Assembly: GCA_934464705.1 (NCBI GenBank)
Contig: CAKSKB010000001.1
Coordinates: 124,001 to 188,000, forward strand
Direction of reading: 5' to 3'
DNA from: an uncultured Clostridia bacterium
Lineage (GTDB): Bacteria > Bacillota > Clostridia > HGM11514
DNA: 64,000 nucleotides
Shown here: piece after piece, positions 52,833-61,185 of the stretch
Numbering within the stretch: the first letter of the stretch is position 1
How the letters are laid out: each line of letters starts with the position of its first letter
Made by a program: the position numbers and the translations under genes
The notes under the pieces: model-generated
The model's input: the letters and a program-made list of their open reading frames with translations, nothing else
What the model was told of the DNA's origin: nothing
The model's database searches: none

Positions 52833-53630
52833 TTATTTTTCGCCTTTAAATAATGTGCCGACAGGTTTGCCGGATATAATATCATAAAGCGAATCCGGAT
52901 TTTTCCCGTTTGTTATTATAACATCCGAACCGTTGGCGGTCGCCAACGAAGCCGCCTGAATCTTTGTTTTCATACCGCCCGTGCCCCTCCTTGAGCCCGC
53001 ACCGCCGGCAAGCGAATAAAGCGAGTCATCGATACGCTCTATTCTTTCGATAAGCTTTGCGCCCGGATGAAGCCTCGGGTCACTGTCAAAAAGACCGTCT
53101 ATATCAGATAAAATAACAAGTGCTTTTGCTCTGCATAATACCGCAACGACTGCCGAAAGCATATCATTGTCGCCGAAAAGGCGGTCATGCGACTCTATTT
53201 CGGTATAGCTTACAGAATCATTTTCGTTTACAATCGGTATTACGCCCATTTCAAGCAGAGCATTAAAAGTGTTCGTAAGATTTTCCTTTTTTTCTTCGTG
53301 TTCTATGTCATCCGCATTCAGGAGAATCTGTGCAATCGTTTTATCGTAATCACCGAAAAACTTGTCATACCAATACATAATGCTGCACTGCCCCACCGCT
53401 GCCGCTGCCTGCTTCATACGCATGCTTTTCGGGCTTTCAGCCATATTGAGCTTATTCCTGCCCACAGCGATTGCGCCCGAAGAAACCAGAATTACTTCAT
53501 ATCCTTTGTTCTGAATATCGGACAGCACACATGCAAGACGGTCAAACGAACGCAAATCACTTTTACCGTTTTCATTTGTCAGCGTTGAAGTACCAACCTT
53601 AACTACAATTCTGTTTTTATACAATTCCAT
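52833..53630 (-). CDS. proB: Glutamate 5-kinase
   Basis: 265 aa, the short form lacking the PUA domain. Motifs: RIVVKVGTSTLTN, VSSGAIAVG, NENDSVS and GTGGMKTKIQAA. It performs the first step of proline synthesis. No proA is in the window, which is unusual because proBA are often paired. ATG at 53630 is preceded by AGGGG with 7-nt spacing. A likely promoter (TTGCGT, 17 bp, TACAAT) lies upstream at about 53665-53693. Confidence 0.95.
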   Translation of the reverse strand: MELYKNRIVVKVGTSTLTNENGKSDLRSFDRLACVLSDIQNKGYEVILVSSGAIAVGRNKLNMAESPKSMRMKQAAAAVGQCSIMYWYDKFFGDYDKTIAQILLNADDIEHEEKKENLTNTFNALLEMGVIPIVNENDSVSYTEIESHDRLFGDNDMLSAVVAVLCRAKALVILSDIDGLFDSDPRLHPGAKLIERIERIDDSLYSLAGGAGSRRGTGGMKTKIQAASLATANGSDVIITNGKNPDSLYDIISGKPVGTLFKGEK

Positions 53631-53733
53631 AACCGCACCCCTTGACATTTTGATATTTATATTGTATCATATAGCTAAGCATTACGCAAACGAATATTTG
53701 TAATGTTTAATATTACAAACAGGAATGATAAAT

Positions 53734-54183
53734 ATGTAACCGAACATATCAAAGTACATGGCATTTGTTACGGCAGCAGACTGCGGAAGTTTCACTAAAG
53801 CAGCGGAAATGCTGAATTACACACAATCAGCCGTCAGCCGCATGATAAGTGATTTGGAAAACGAATGGAAGATATCGCTTCTGGATAGGAACAAATCGGG
53901 TGTAAAACTGACATCGGACGGTTTAACGCTGCTGCCTTTCGCAAAAGAAATGTGCGGCAAATACCGTGAGCTGCAAATGCAGCATGGGATGACTATGCAA
54001 TAACGTCCATGGCGGAAAGCGGGCTCGGAATCAGTGTGCTTCCGGAACTTATATTAAAAAGAATACCGTATAAAATTGCAGTAAGAGAACTGGATATTCC
54101 GGCTTACCGTAATATCGGGCTGGCAATCAGAGATAAAAAAACAATGCCTCTTGCCGCAAAAAAGTTTATAGAATACTTATAAA
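53734..54183 (+). pseudogene. LysR-type regulator, decayed (nonsense, internal deletion, frameshift)
   Basis: The DNA-binding HTH is readable from 53758 (AFVTAADCGSFTKAAEMLNY..TQSAVSRMI), followed by the start of the linker, and stops at TAA 54001. In another frame from about 53990, DDYAITSMAESGLGISVLPE continues to FIEYL and a stop at 54183, which is the C-terminal end of a LysR effector domain. About 150 or more central residues are missing. Upstream, ATG at 53734 with AGGAA before it is directly followed by TAA (53737). A complete LysR protein is about 295 aa. The gene is certainly not functional in full length; an 81-aa HTH-only peptide might be made. Confidence 0.88.
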
Positions 54184-54212
54184 AAGCACCGCTGCGGAAT
54201 CCGCAGCGGTGC
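54181..54212 (-). terminator. Rho-independent terminator after fba
   Basis: On the minus strand a 13-bp GC-rich inverted repeat (GCACCGCTGCGGA / TCCGCAGCGGTGC) is followed by TTTTT, 15 nt after the fba stop. Confidence 0.9.
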
Positions 54213-54226
54213 CGGTGTATTTAATA

Positions 54227-55162
54227 TTATGCTTTGCCGTTACAGCCGAGAACATTAACGATTTTTCTCTTAACCATTTCTTTGATAGCCTCTCTTGCGG
54301 GAGCAAGGTACTGTCTGGGATCGAAGTGGTCGGGATGTTCGTTAAAGTACTTTCTGATAGAACCTGTCATTGCCAGGCGAAGGTCGGAATCGATATTGAT
54401 TTTGCATACCGCCGACTTTGCAGCTTCGCGGAGCATTTCCTCGGGGATACCGATAGCGTCGGGCATATTTCCGCCGTTTTCGTTAATCATCTTAACGAAC
54501 TCCGGAATAACAGACGATGCACCATGGAGAACGATCGGGAAGTTAGGCAGAGCCTTTTCAACCTCTTTGAGTATATCAAATCTGAGCTGCGGTTTCTGAC
54601 CGGGCTTGAATTTATATGCACCATGGCTTGTACCGATTGCAATTGCAAGAGAGTCAACCCCTGTGCGTGTTGCAAAATCGTAAACTTCTTCAGGTCTTGT
54701 GTAAGAAGCGTCCTCATCGCTTACATTAACAGCATCTTCGATACCTGCAAGGCGGCCGAGCTCACCTTCAACAACAACGCCGTGGTCGTGAGCGTACTCA
54801 ACAACTTTCTTTGTAAGAGCAACATTTTCTTCATAAGGAAGCTTTGAACCGTCAATCATAACGGATGTGAAACCGCCGTCTATACAAGACTTGCAAAGCT
54901 CAAATGAATCACCGTGATCAAGATGCAGACAGATAGGAAGGTCTGTTTCTTCAATAGCGGCTTCAACAAGCTTAACAAGATATGTATGGTTGGCATACTT
55001 TCTTGCGCCTGCGCTTACCTGAAGAATAACGGGAGCGTTTTCCTCTTTAGCGGCCTCTGTAATCCCTTGAATTATTTCCATATTGTTCACATTGAAAGCG
55101 CCGATGGCATATCCGCCCTCGTAAGCCTTCTTAAACATTTCGGTTGATGTAACTAATGGCAT
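54227..55162 (-). CDS. fba: Fructose-bisphosphate aldolase, class II
   Basis: 311 aa. Zn and substrate motifs: GAFNVNNMEI, HLDHGDSFELC, VVEGELGRLAG, GTSHGAYKF and VLHGASS. It cleaves fructose 1,6-bisphosphate in glycolysis, matching the PPi-type kinase encoded at 44613. The ATG at 55162 has GGAGG 7 nt before it. A longer in-frame extension to 55324 runs through the promoter and is not coding. Confidence 0.96.
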   Translation of the reverse strand: MPLVTSTEMFKKAYEGGYAIGAFNVNNMEIIQGITEAAKEENAPVILQVSAGARKYANHTYLVKLVEAAIEETDLPICLHLDHGDSFELCKSCIDGGFTSVMIDGSKLPYEENVALTKKVVEYAHDHGVVVEGELGRLAGIEDAVNVSDEDASYTRPEEVYDFATRTGVDSLAIAIGTSHGAYKFKPGQKPQLRFDILKEVEKALPNFPIVLHGASSVIPEFVKMINENGGNMPDAIGIPEEMLREAAKSAVCKINIDSDLRLAMTGSIRKYFNEHPDHFDPRQYLAPAREAIKEMVKRKIVNVLGCNGKA

Positions 55163-55194
55163 GATACTACCTCCAAAAAAATTTATCTTATTAT

Positions 55195-55223
55195 AATTTA
55201 CCACAAAATCGAAATAAATACAA
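55195..55223 (-). promoter_or_regulatory. Sigma-A promoter for fba
   Basis: On the minus strand TTGTAT, 17 bp, TAAATT. Confidence 0.6.
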
Positions 55224-55286
55224 GTGTTTTTTAAAAATTTCTGCATAATAACCAACAAAAAGCTGTAAAATGTAATGATATGTATA

Positions 55287-55316
55287 GAAAAAACCGCAAG
55301 CGAAACCGCTTGCGGT
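55287..55316 (-). terminator. Rho-independent terminator after hup
   Basis: On the minus strand the stem ACCGCAAGCG / CGCTTGCGGT with a 4-nt loop, then TTTTTTC. Confidence 0.9.
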
Positions 55317-55335
55317 GTGTTCACGAAATGTGAAA

Positions 55336-55608
55336 TTATTTGATAGCGTCTTTAAGAGCCTTGCCTGCCTTGAATGTAGGAGCAACAGTAGCAGGAATCT
55401 GAATTTCTTCACCTGTACGGGGATTCTTGCCTACACGAGCGGCACGCTTCTTAGCCTCGAATGTACCAAAGCCTACGAGAGAAACTTTGTCTCCGGCCTT
55501 CAAAGCACCTGTGATAGCTTCAATAGCAGCGGAAAGAGCAGCTTCGGAATCTTTCTTGGAAGCGCCGGTCTTTTCAGCCATTGCAGCGATTAATTCTGTC
55601 TTAGTCAT
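55336..55608 (-). CDS. hup: HU family DNA-binding protein
   Basis: 90 aa. Begins MTKTELIAAMAEKTGASKKD and has the HU arm signature GFGTFEAKKRAAR.GKNPRTG. Histone-like dimer that bends DNA. AAGGAGG precedes the ATG by 8 nt. Monocistronic with its own promoter and terminator. Confidence 0.97.
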   Translation of the reverse strand: MTKTELIAAMAEKTGASKKDSEAALSAAIEAITGALKAGDKVSLVGFGTFEAKKRAARVGKNPRTGEEIQIPATVAPTFKAGKALKDAIK

Positions 55609-55642
55609 AATTTAGACCTCCTTTTCAACATAGTGTAATGTT

Positions 55643-55671
55643 ATTGTAACACAAACTCGAATAAATTTCAA
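55643..55671 (-). promoter_or_regulatory. Sigma-A promoter for hup
   Basis: On the minus strand TTGAAA, 17 bp, TACAAT. Confidence 0.7.
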
Positions 55672-55728
55672 TAGTTTTTTTAAAAAAACTCTGAAAAACA
55701 GCATAAATATTATAAAAAAATCAAGGAT

Positions 55729-56190
55729 TTGGTGAATTTGGAGCTTATTTTTTATAAAAATCATTCGGAAAACAATAATTTTATTGAAAACAGTTATATA
55801 ATCGGGCGGGAAAACGAATTAGGGTTTCCGCCTGCTCCGATAACAGTCTTTGAGTCGGTACCGCGAAACAGGAATATCATCTACAGAATATTCTCCACCG
55901 ACTTTTCTCTCTCCCCGACAGGCAATTTCGGTTATGAAACACTGTCGGAAACCGACGCTCTCCGCCGCGCTCCGTCACGAATATATGAGGACCGTATTTC
56001 CGGCAGCTGTTATTTCCGTTATCTCAGCGGTGAAAATCAGCACACCGTATGGCTGGAGGACTTCCGGCACAGCGCGGCAAAACTCTTTCGCCTTAAAAAT
56101 CTCGGCTTCGGCAGAATTTATATAGAAGAAAATAAATACTCCGCCCCGACCGTATCAAAGCTTTTCGCCGCTTACGGAAACCGCATATGA
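55729..56190 (+). pseudogene. C-terminal fragment of a GH18 (YaaH/SleL-like) hydrolase
   Basis: A 153-aa frame with a non-ATG start (TTG or GTG near 55729-55740). From ELGFPPAPI onward it follows the last half of spore-associated GH18 enzymes: GPPMAVAP-like segment, a GYDW-like position (STDFSL), LSETDALRRA, then SCYFRY..QHTVWLEDFRHSAAKLF. The first half, with the catalytic DxxDxDxE motif, is absent and nothing upstream replaces it. The tail overlaps the end of spoVAD by 36 nt. Full-length relatives cut spore-cortex fragments. I read it as a degraded gene; a small new protein is possible. Confidence 0.5.
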
Positions 56191-57144
56191 AATTCCGGGA
56201 ATACTTTCTCCCCTGAGCGTACTCGAACGGCTCAGCATTGCTCCCGTTGCCGCAAAAAGAACGCGCCCAAGGTTTCCGGCATTTATTTCCTTTAATATAT
56301 GAGCTGTAAGAACTGCGGCACTGCATGCGCAGCCGCTTCCGCCGGCATGGACATCCTGACTTTCGTCAAAAATCATGCAGCCGCAGTCATTGTAAACCGA
56401 CGAAATATCATAACCGGCGTTGCCGATAAGTTCTACGGCGATTCCGCCGCCGACCCTTCCCAAATCTCCGGAGAGAATCATGTCATAATCCTCGGGAGAA
56501 GTTCCTGTTTCCTTAAAATGCGTTATAATCGTGTCGGCGAATGCCGGAGCCATTGCGGCACCCATATTGTTCGGGTCGGTTATTCCGCGGTCGCGGATTC
56601 TTCCGGCGGTGGCAGAAATTATAAACGGAGGCTTATCGCTTTTGCCGATTATTGCCGCACCGGCTCCGGTAACCGTCCACTGTGAGGTAGGCGTTCGCTG
56701 TCCGCCGTATTCGAGCGGCGTTCTGAATTGCTTTTCCGCTGAACAGAAATGACTTGACGCAGCCGCCATGGCAGTCGGGTAGAAATCTCCCGCAACCGCC
56801 ATGGAAGCAAGCATTAATCCTTCCGCAAATGTAGAACAGGCACCGTATATTCCGAAAAACGGCAAATCAAGTTCACGAACCGAAAAGACGGTCGAGGTGC
56901 ACTGATTCTGCAAATCGCCCGAAAACATAATGTCCGCGCGCTCAAGCCCTGCCGACTCCAGTGCAAGGCGTGCCGCCCCCTGAAGAAATTTGCTCTCCGC
57001 CGCCTCCCACGATTTTTCCCCGAACATAGGGTCGGAAACTATACGGTCAAAGCAGTTCCCCAAGGGACCTTCCCCTTCCTTCTGCCCAACCATATTTCCG
57101 CTGCCGATTATTGACGGCGGATTTTTGAAAACTACGGTTCTCAT
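56155..57144 (-). CDS. spoVAD: Stage V sporulation protein AD
   Basis: 329 aa. Thiolase-fold protein with SpoVAD signatures VVFKNPPSIIGSG at the start, FGIYGACSTFAEGL, SSHFCSAEKQFRTPLEYG, SQWTVTGAGA and QDVHAGGSGCACSA. It binds dipicolinic acid and is part of the SpoVA channel loading Ca-DPA into forespores. Lies 1 nt after spoVAC. No spoVAE follows; the next sequence is the GH18 fragment on the other strand. Confidence 0.96.
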   Translation of the reverse strand: MRTVVFKNPPSIIGSGNMVGQKEGEGPLGNCFDRIVSDPMFGEKSWEAAESKFLQGAARLALESAGLERADIMFSGDLQNQCTSTVFSVRELDLPFFGIYGACSTFAEGLMLASMAVAGDFYPTAMAAASSHFCSAEKQFRTPLEYGGQRTPTSQWTVTGAGAAIIGKSDKPPFIISATAGRIRDRGITDPNNMGAAMAPAFADTIITHFKETGTSPEDYDMILSGDLGRVGGGIAVELIGNAGYDISSVYNDCGCMIFDESQDVHAGGSGCACSAAVLTAHILKEINAGNLGRVLFAATGAMLSRSSTLRGESIPGISYAVSVSGEKL

Positions 57145-57145
57145 G

Positions 57146-57586
57146 TCATATCACCCCGAAAATCCATTTAATAAGTCCGCAGACGGCGGATGTAAGCACT
57201 CCGTATACTATAACAGGTCCGGCAATTATAAACATTTTTGCGGCAACCCCTGTTATCATGCCTTCGGTTTTAAATTCAAGTGCCGGCGAAACCACAGAAT
57301 TTGCAAATCCCGTGATTGGTACAAGTGTTCCCGCACCGGCATGCTTTGCCATGCTGTCATATACGCCTATTCCCGTTAAAAGAGCGCCTAAAAACACCAT
57401 TATAACCGATGTCCATATTGCCGACGCTTCTTCATCGGCAAAAAGTTTAACCGTATTCATAACCGCCTGCCCGAAGGTGCAAATCGCACCGCCGAACAAA
57501 AAAGCCATGCAGCAGTTTTTAATTTTCGGAGACGGCGGAGAATATTTATCTGCAAGTTTCTGATAATTCTTGTCTTTATTCGGCAT
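57146..57586 (-). CDS. spoVAC: Stage V sporulation protein AC
   Basis: 146 aa with four hydrophobic segments and the SpoVAC motifs AFLFGGAICTFGQ, GVYDSMAKHAGAGTLVPITGFANSV and SPALEFKTEG. SpoVAC is the mechanosensitive membrane part of the DPA channel. AGGAGTGG precedes the ATG. The presence of the pair shows that the organism forms endospores. Confidence 0.96.
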   Translation of the reverse strand: MPNKDKNYQKLADKYSPPSPKIKNCCMAFLFGGAICTFGQAVMNTVKLFADEEASAIWTSVIMVFLGALLTGIGVYDSMAKHAGAGTLVPITGFANSVVSPALEFKTEGMITGVAAKMFIIAGPVIVYGVLTSAVCGLIKWIFGVI

Positions 57587-57607
57587 TTAAACCACTCCTA
57601 TACGGCA

Positions 57608-57638
57608 TAGTATTTTAGGCAATTTACATTTTTATTCA
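57608..57638 (-). promoter_or_regulatory. Possible sigma-G (forespore) promoter of spoVAC-spoVAD
   Basis: On the minus strand TGAATA, 18 bp, AATACTA, close to the sigma-F/G consensus (TGAATA and CATACTA). SpoVA operons are known to be sigma-G controlled. Confidence 0.5.
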
Positions 57639-57657
57639 AATTTTTTTCAAAATCCTA

Positions 57658-57686
57658 TTGACGAATTTGAAAATATGTACTATATT
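57658..57686 (+). promoter_or_regulatory. Sigma-A promoter of acpP-rnc
   Basis: TTGACG, 17 bp, TATATT, divergent from the spoVA promoter. Confidence 0.65.
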
Positions 57687-57721
57687 ATTATATGAAGAAT
57701 AAATTTATGGGAGGTATATGT

Positions 57722-57952
57722 ATGGAATTTGAACAAATTAAAAAAATCACTGCTGAACAGCTTAATGTTAATGAAAACGAAATCACACCCGCAACATCGT
57801 TTGTCGACGACCTCGGGGCAGACTCTCTCGACCTTGTAGACCTCATGATGGCTCTTGAGGAGGAGTTTGATATAGAGGTTACCGAAGACGAAGTCGAAAA
57901 TCTCAAAACAGTCGGCGATGCGGTTGAATTTGTTAAAAGCCGCGCTAACTGA
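57722..57952 (+). CDS. acpP: Acyl carrier protein
   Basis: 76 aa, acidic, with the phosphopantetheine site DDLGADSLDLVDLMM (Ser). Carries acyl intermediates in fatty-acid synthesis. GGGAGG lies 7 nt before the ATG at 57722. The frame is open to 57692 but that part is leader. First gene of acpP-rnc-radical SAM, a frequent Clostridia order. Confidence 0.97.
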   Translation: MEFEQIKKITAEQLNVNENEITPATSFVDDLGADSLDLVDLMMALEEEFDIEVTEDEVENLKTVGDAVEFVKSRAN

Positions 57953-57962
57953 GAGGTAAATA

Positions 57963-58622
57963 ATGAAGCTTTTTAATTACGATTTTTCGGACGACTCGCT
58001 TATAGAAACCGCCCTCACCCACAGTTCTTATGCAAATGAGCACTTCGGTACCTGCAATGAGAGAATGGAATTTTTGGGCGATTCGGTTTTAAGCCTGTCG
58101 GTCAGCAAATACATATTTGATAAGTTTCCGGACCTTCCGGAAGGAAGATTGTCAAAAATAAGGGCGTCGGTTGTCTGTGAGGAAACACTTGCAAAATGCG
58201 CCGTTAAAATGGACTTCGGAAAGCATATAAAACTTGGGCACGGAGAAGAATCGTCAGGCGGCAGAAACCGTCCGTCGATTCTTTCCGATGCTTTTGAATC
58301 GGTTATTGCCGCAATTTATCTTGACGGCGGTTTTGAAAAAGCAAGAGAGTGGATTATTCCGCAGCTTTCTGATGAAATTGACGCCGCATCTGCATGCGAC
58401 AATTTTCACGACTATAAAACCATGCTTCAGGAAATAAGCCAAAGCCGCGGTCTCGGCGTTCCGGAATATACTCTTGTCGGAGAGAGCGGTCCCGATCATG
58501 CCAAAGTATTTTCAATGCGTCTGCGTGTCGGAAAACACACCGTAACCGCGAGCGGAAAAAGCAAAAAAACAGCCGAATTCAATGCTGCGCATAAGCTCCT
58601 GGAAAGCCTCGGTGAAATATGA
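57963..58622 (+). CDS. rnc: Ribonuclease III
   Basis: 219 aa. Catalytic signature NERMEFLGDSVLSL, second acidic site SDAFESVIAAIYLDGG, and a C-terminal dsRNA-binding domain (YKTMLQEISQSRG to AAHKLLESL). It processes rRNA and structured RNAs. It ends in an ATGA overlap with the radical SAM gene. Confidence 0.97.
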   Translation: MKLFNYDFSDDSLIETALTHSSYANEHFGTCNERMEFLGDSVLSLSVSKYIFDKFPDLPEGRLSKIRASVVCEETLAKCAVKMDFGKHIKLGHGEESSGGRNRPSILSDAFESVIAAIYLDGGFEKAREWIIPQLSDEIDAASACDNFHDYKTMLQEISQSRGLGVPEYTLVGESGPDHAKVFSMRLRVGKHTVTASGKSKKTAEFNAAHKLLESLGEI

Positions 58623-59617
58623 GCAGGCATTATAACATTCCGGTTTTTGTGCCGCATTACGGATGTCCGTTTTCGTGCGTGTTCTGCAATCAGAATGCAA
58701 TAACCGGCAGAAATTCTGAAACTGATATAAATGAAGCCGAAACAATCATTGAAAATCAGCTTTCAACAATAAATGACGGTGACATCGAAATTGCCTTTTT
58801 CGGCGGAAGTTTCACGGCTATACCGAAAGAAATCATGCTTCGCTACCTTGATTTGGGTAAAAAATATATTAATTCCGGTCGGGTGCGGGGTATCAGAATC
58901 TCCACAAGGCCGGATTTTATTAACGAAAAAATTCTCGGCATTCTTAAATCTTACGGGGTAACAACAATCGAACTCGGCGCTCAGTCCTTTGATAACGATG
59001 TGCTCAGAAAAAGCGGACGCGGTCATACGGCAGATGACACAATCAATGCCTGCCGCCTTATAAACTCGTATAACTGCTTTAATCTCGGAATTCAGCTTAT
59101 GACAGGGCTGCCCGGAGATACCGAAGAAAAATCGGTACATTCCGCCGAAATCGCTGTAGAATTAAAGCCTTCACAGGTGCGTATTTACCCAACGCTTGTA
59201 ATACGCGGCACCGCAATGGAAAAAATGTACCGAAACGGGTCATATTCACCGCAGACTACGGAGGAAGCCGTAATTACAGCCGGCAAGATGCTCGAGATTT
59301 TTGAGCATCACAATATAAGCGTTATACGGGTGGGACTTTCGTCAATAGAAGATATGAGCCAAAACGGCGATATAATCGCAGGCCCTGTTCATCCGGCACT
59401 CCGCGAACTCTGCGAAGGAAACAAATATCTTCTCAGACTCGAAAAAATAATAAACAGCCTGCCGGATAAACCTGTATCGCTCACAATATCGGCACCGCCT
59501 TCCGAATTTTCAAAAATTATCGGGCATAAAAAATGCAATTCGAAAAAAATATATAAAAAATACGGCATAAAAATTCATCTTAAGGTTTCGGACGGTTTTT
59601 CTGTAAAACCGGAATAA
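58619..59617 (+). CDS. Radical SAM protein, ELP3-like
   Basis: 332 aa. The 4Fe-4S motif is CPFSCVFCNQ (C-x3-C-x2-C), followed by AFFGGSFTAIP and RISTRPDF, as in the ELP3/YhcC/coproporphyrinogen-oxidase-like group. There is no acetyltransferase domain. In Clostridia this gene regularly sits between rnc and smc; its reaction is not firmly established, and tRNA modification is one proposal. smc does not follow here; nifS-iscU comes instead after a small gene. Confidence 0.88.
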   Translation: MSRHYNIPVFVPHYGCPFSCVFCNQNAITGRNSETDINEAETIIENQLSTINDGDIEIAFFGGSFTAIPKEIMLRYLDLGKKYINSGRVRGIRISTRPDFINEKILGILKSYGVTTIELGAQSFDNDVLRKSGRGHTADDTINACRLINSYNCFNLGIQLMTGLPGDTEEKSVHSAEIAVELKPSQVRIYPTLVIRGTAMEKMYRNGSYSPQTTEEAVITAGKMLEIFEHHNISVIRVGLSSIEDMSQNGDIIAGPVHPALRELCEGNKYLLRLEKIINSLPDKPVSLTISAPPSEFSKIIGHKKCNSKKIYKKYGIKIHLKVSDGFSVKPE

Positions 59618-59657
59618 CATACGGAATATTTGTCAAAAATATGTCCGGGGTGATTTT

Positions 59658-59897
59658 ATGCAAATTTGCGTTAAAAACTGTTCGGACGAACTTGTAAACC
59701 ATTTTCTGTCCGAAGGGCATACTCTTTCGGACGAAATCTATGCCGATGCGGTTGTTTACGATAACTGCAGCATCGACGAGATTAATGCTTCTAATAATGA
59801 AAACGGCATATTTTTGATAAACGCACACGGAAAATCAAGCGATGAAATCGACTTAATGTTAAAAAACAGACTCTATTCCCCTATTTTTTTTGAATAA
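59658..59897 (+). CDS. YkuS/UPF0180-like small protein
   Basis: 79 aa. ADAVVYDNCSIDEI, FLINAHGKSSDEID and RLYSPIFFE follow the pattern of UPF0180 (Bacillus YkuS) with ADAVVV-, INA-GKT-EI- and SPLF-like blocks. Function unknown. GGGGTG precedes the ATG by 5 nt, and 40 nt separate it from the radical SAM gene, so it is probably cotranscribed. Confidence 0.65.
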   Translation: MQICVKNCSDELVNHFLSEGHTLSDEIYADAVVYDNCSIDEINASNNENGIFLINAHGKSSDEIDLMLKNRLYSPIFFE

Positions 59898-59901
59898 ACA
59901 C

Positions 59902-59930
59902 TTGTTTTTTTTCGGAAAATGTTATATTAT
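59902..59930 (+). promoter_or_regulatory. Sigma-A promoter of nifS-iscU
   Basis: TTGTTT, 17 bp, TATTAT (an alternative TATAAT lies 4 nt further). It is located just after the YkuS-like gene. Confidence 0.55.
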
Positions 59931-59960
59931 ATAATGTAGGGTCGATATTTTGATTTATTT

Positions 59961-59979
59961 AGCTCCGCACGGTGCGGAG
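59961..59979 (+). repeat. Perfect 9-bp palindrome in the nifS leader
   Basis: GCTCCGCAC and GTGCGGAGC flank a single G between the promoter and the nifS start. There is no T run after it. It might be a binding site for a dimeric regulator or an mRNA hairpin. It is not an IscR site that I recognise. Confidence 0.5.
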
Positions 59980-59998
59980 CATGAAAGGTTATGATACA

Positions 59999-61183
59999 AT
60001 GGAAAAGAAACTTATATATGTTGACAACAGTGCAACAACTCCTGTAAAAAAAGAAGTGCTTGATGCAATGCTTCCGTATTTTACAGAAGGCTTCGGCAAT
60101 CCTTCCTCAATTTATACCGCAGGAAGAAATGCGGGTGCTGCCGTTGAAGAAGCAAGAACTTCAATCGCCGAAACCCTTCACTGCAAGCCGAGAGAAATAT
60201 TTTTCACCTCCTGCGGCTCCGAATCCGATAACTGGGCGATAAAGGGCGCAGCGATGGCGCATAAAAATAAAGGTAATCATATAATAACATCCGCAATTGA
60301 GCATCATGCGGTTCTCCACACCTGCCAGTACCTTGAAAAGCACGGCTTCAGGGTTACATATGTCGGTGTTGACGAAAACGGTATTATCAAACTCGATGAG
60401 CTGAAAGAAGCTATATGCGATGACACAATTCTTATCACCGTAATGATGGCAAATAACGAAATCGGCACAATACAGCCGATTGAAGAAATAGGCAAAATAG
60501 CAAAAGAACATAAAATTCTGTTCCATACGGATGCCGTACAGGCTGTCGGACAGCTTGATATAAACCTTTCCGAACTCCCGGTGGACATGCTTTCGATTTC
60601 CGGACATAAATTCGGTGCTCCCAAAGGAATAGGGCTTCTTTATGTAAGAAGCGGCGTCAGAATCGACAACCTCATTCACGGGGGCGGTCAGGAACGCGGC
60701 AAACGCGCAGGAACCGAGAATACACCTTATATTATCGGACTTGCAAAAGCACTCGAACTTGCAGTTAAAGCAAGACCGGAACATGTTAAGAAAATGACCG
60801 AACTTCGCGATTTGTATATTTCGGAAGTTGAAAAACGCATACCCTATATCCGCCTCAACGGTCACAGAACCAAAAGACTGTGCACAAACGCAAACTTTTC
60901 GTTCAGCTTTATAGAAGGCGAATCGCTTCTTCTTATGCTTGATATGAACGGAATCGCAGCATCATCCGGTTCTGCGTGCACTTCGGGGTCGCTTGACCCG
61001 TCCCATGTTCTTCTTGCAATCGGGCTTCCCCACGAAACCGCCCACGGCTCACTGCGTGTAACTTTCGGTGACGACTGCACAAAAGACGATGTTATGTATA
61101 TCGTTGATACGCTTGAAAAGGTAGTTTCAAGACTTCGCGATATGTCTCCCCTTTACGAAAAATTTTTGAAAGAAGGTAAGTAA
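59999..61183 (+). CDS. nifS: Cysteine desulfurase (NifS/IscS type)
   Basis: 394 aa, PLP-dependent. DNSATTP near the start, PLP-binding Lys in SISGHKFGAPKG, GGGQERGKRAGTEN, and the active Cys in SSGSACTSGS (class I loop). It supplies sulfur to the scaffold encoded next. The ATG at 59999 is chosen because the conserved N-terminus (KKLIYVDNSATT) begins there; two upstream in-frame ATGs give extra non-conserved residues. Confidence 0.95.
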   Translation: MEKKLIYVDNSATTPVKKEVLDAMLPYFTEGFGNPSSIYTAGRNAGAAVEEARTSIAETLHCKPREIFFTSCGSESDNWAIKGAAMAHKNKGNHIITSAIEHHAVLHTCQYLEKHGFRVTYVGVDENGIIKLDELKEAICDDTILITVMMANNEIGTIQPIEEIGKIAKEHKILFHTDAVQAVGQLDINLSELPVDMLSISGHKFGAPKGIGLLYVRSGVRIDNLIHGGGQERGKRAGTENTPYIIGLAKALELAVKARPEHVKKMTELRDLYISEVEKRIPYIRLNGHRTKRLCTNANFSFSFIEGESLLLMLDMNGIAASSGSACTSGSLDPSHVLLAIGLPHETAHGSLRVTFGDDCTKDDVMYIVDTLEKVVSRLRDMSPLYEKFLKEGK

Positions 61184-61185
61184 TT

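Noticed and set aside
55163..55324. 54-residue extension of fba
   Set aside because: It crosses the promoter and is not conserved in class II aldolases; GGAGG marks 55162.
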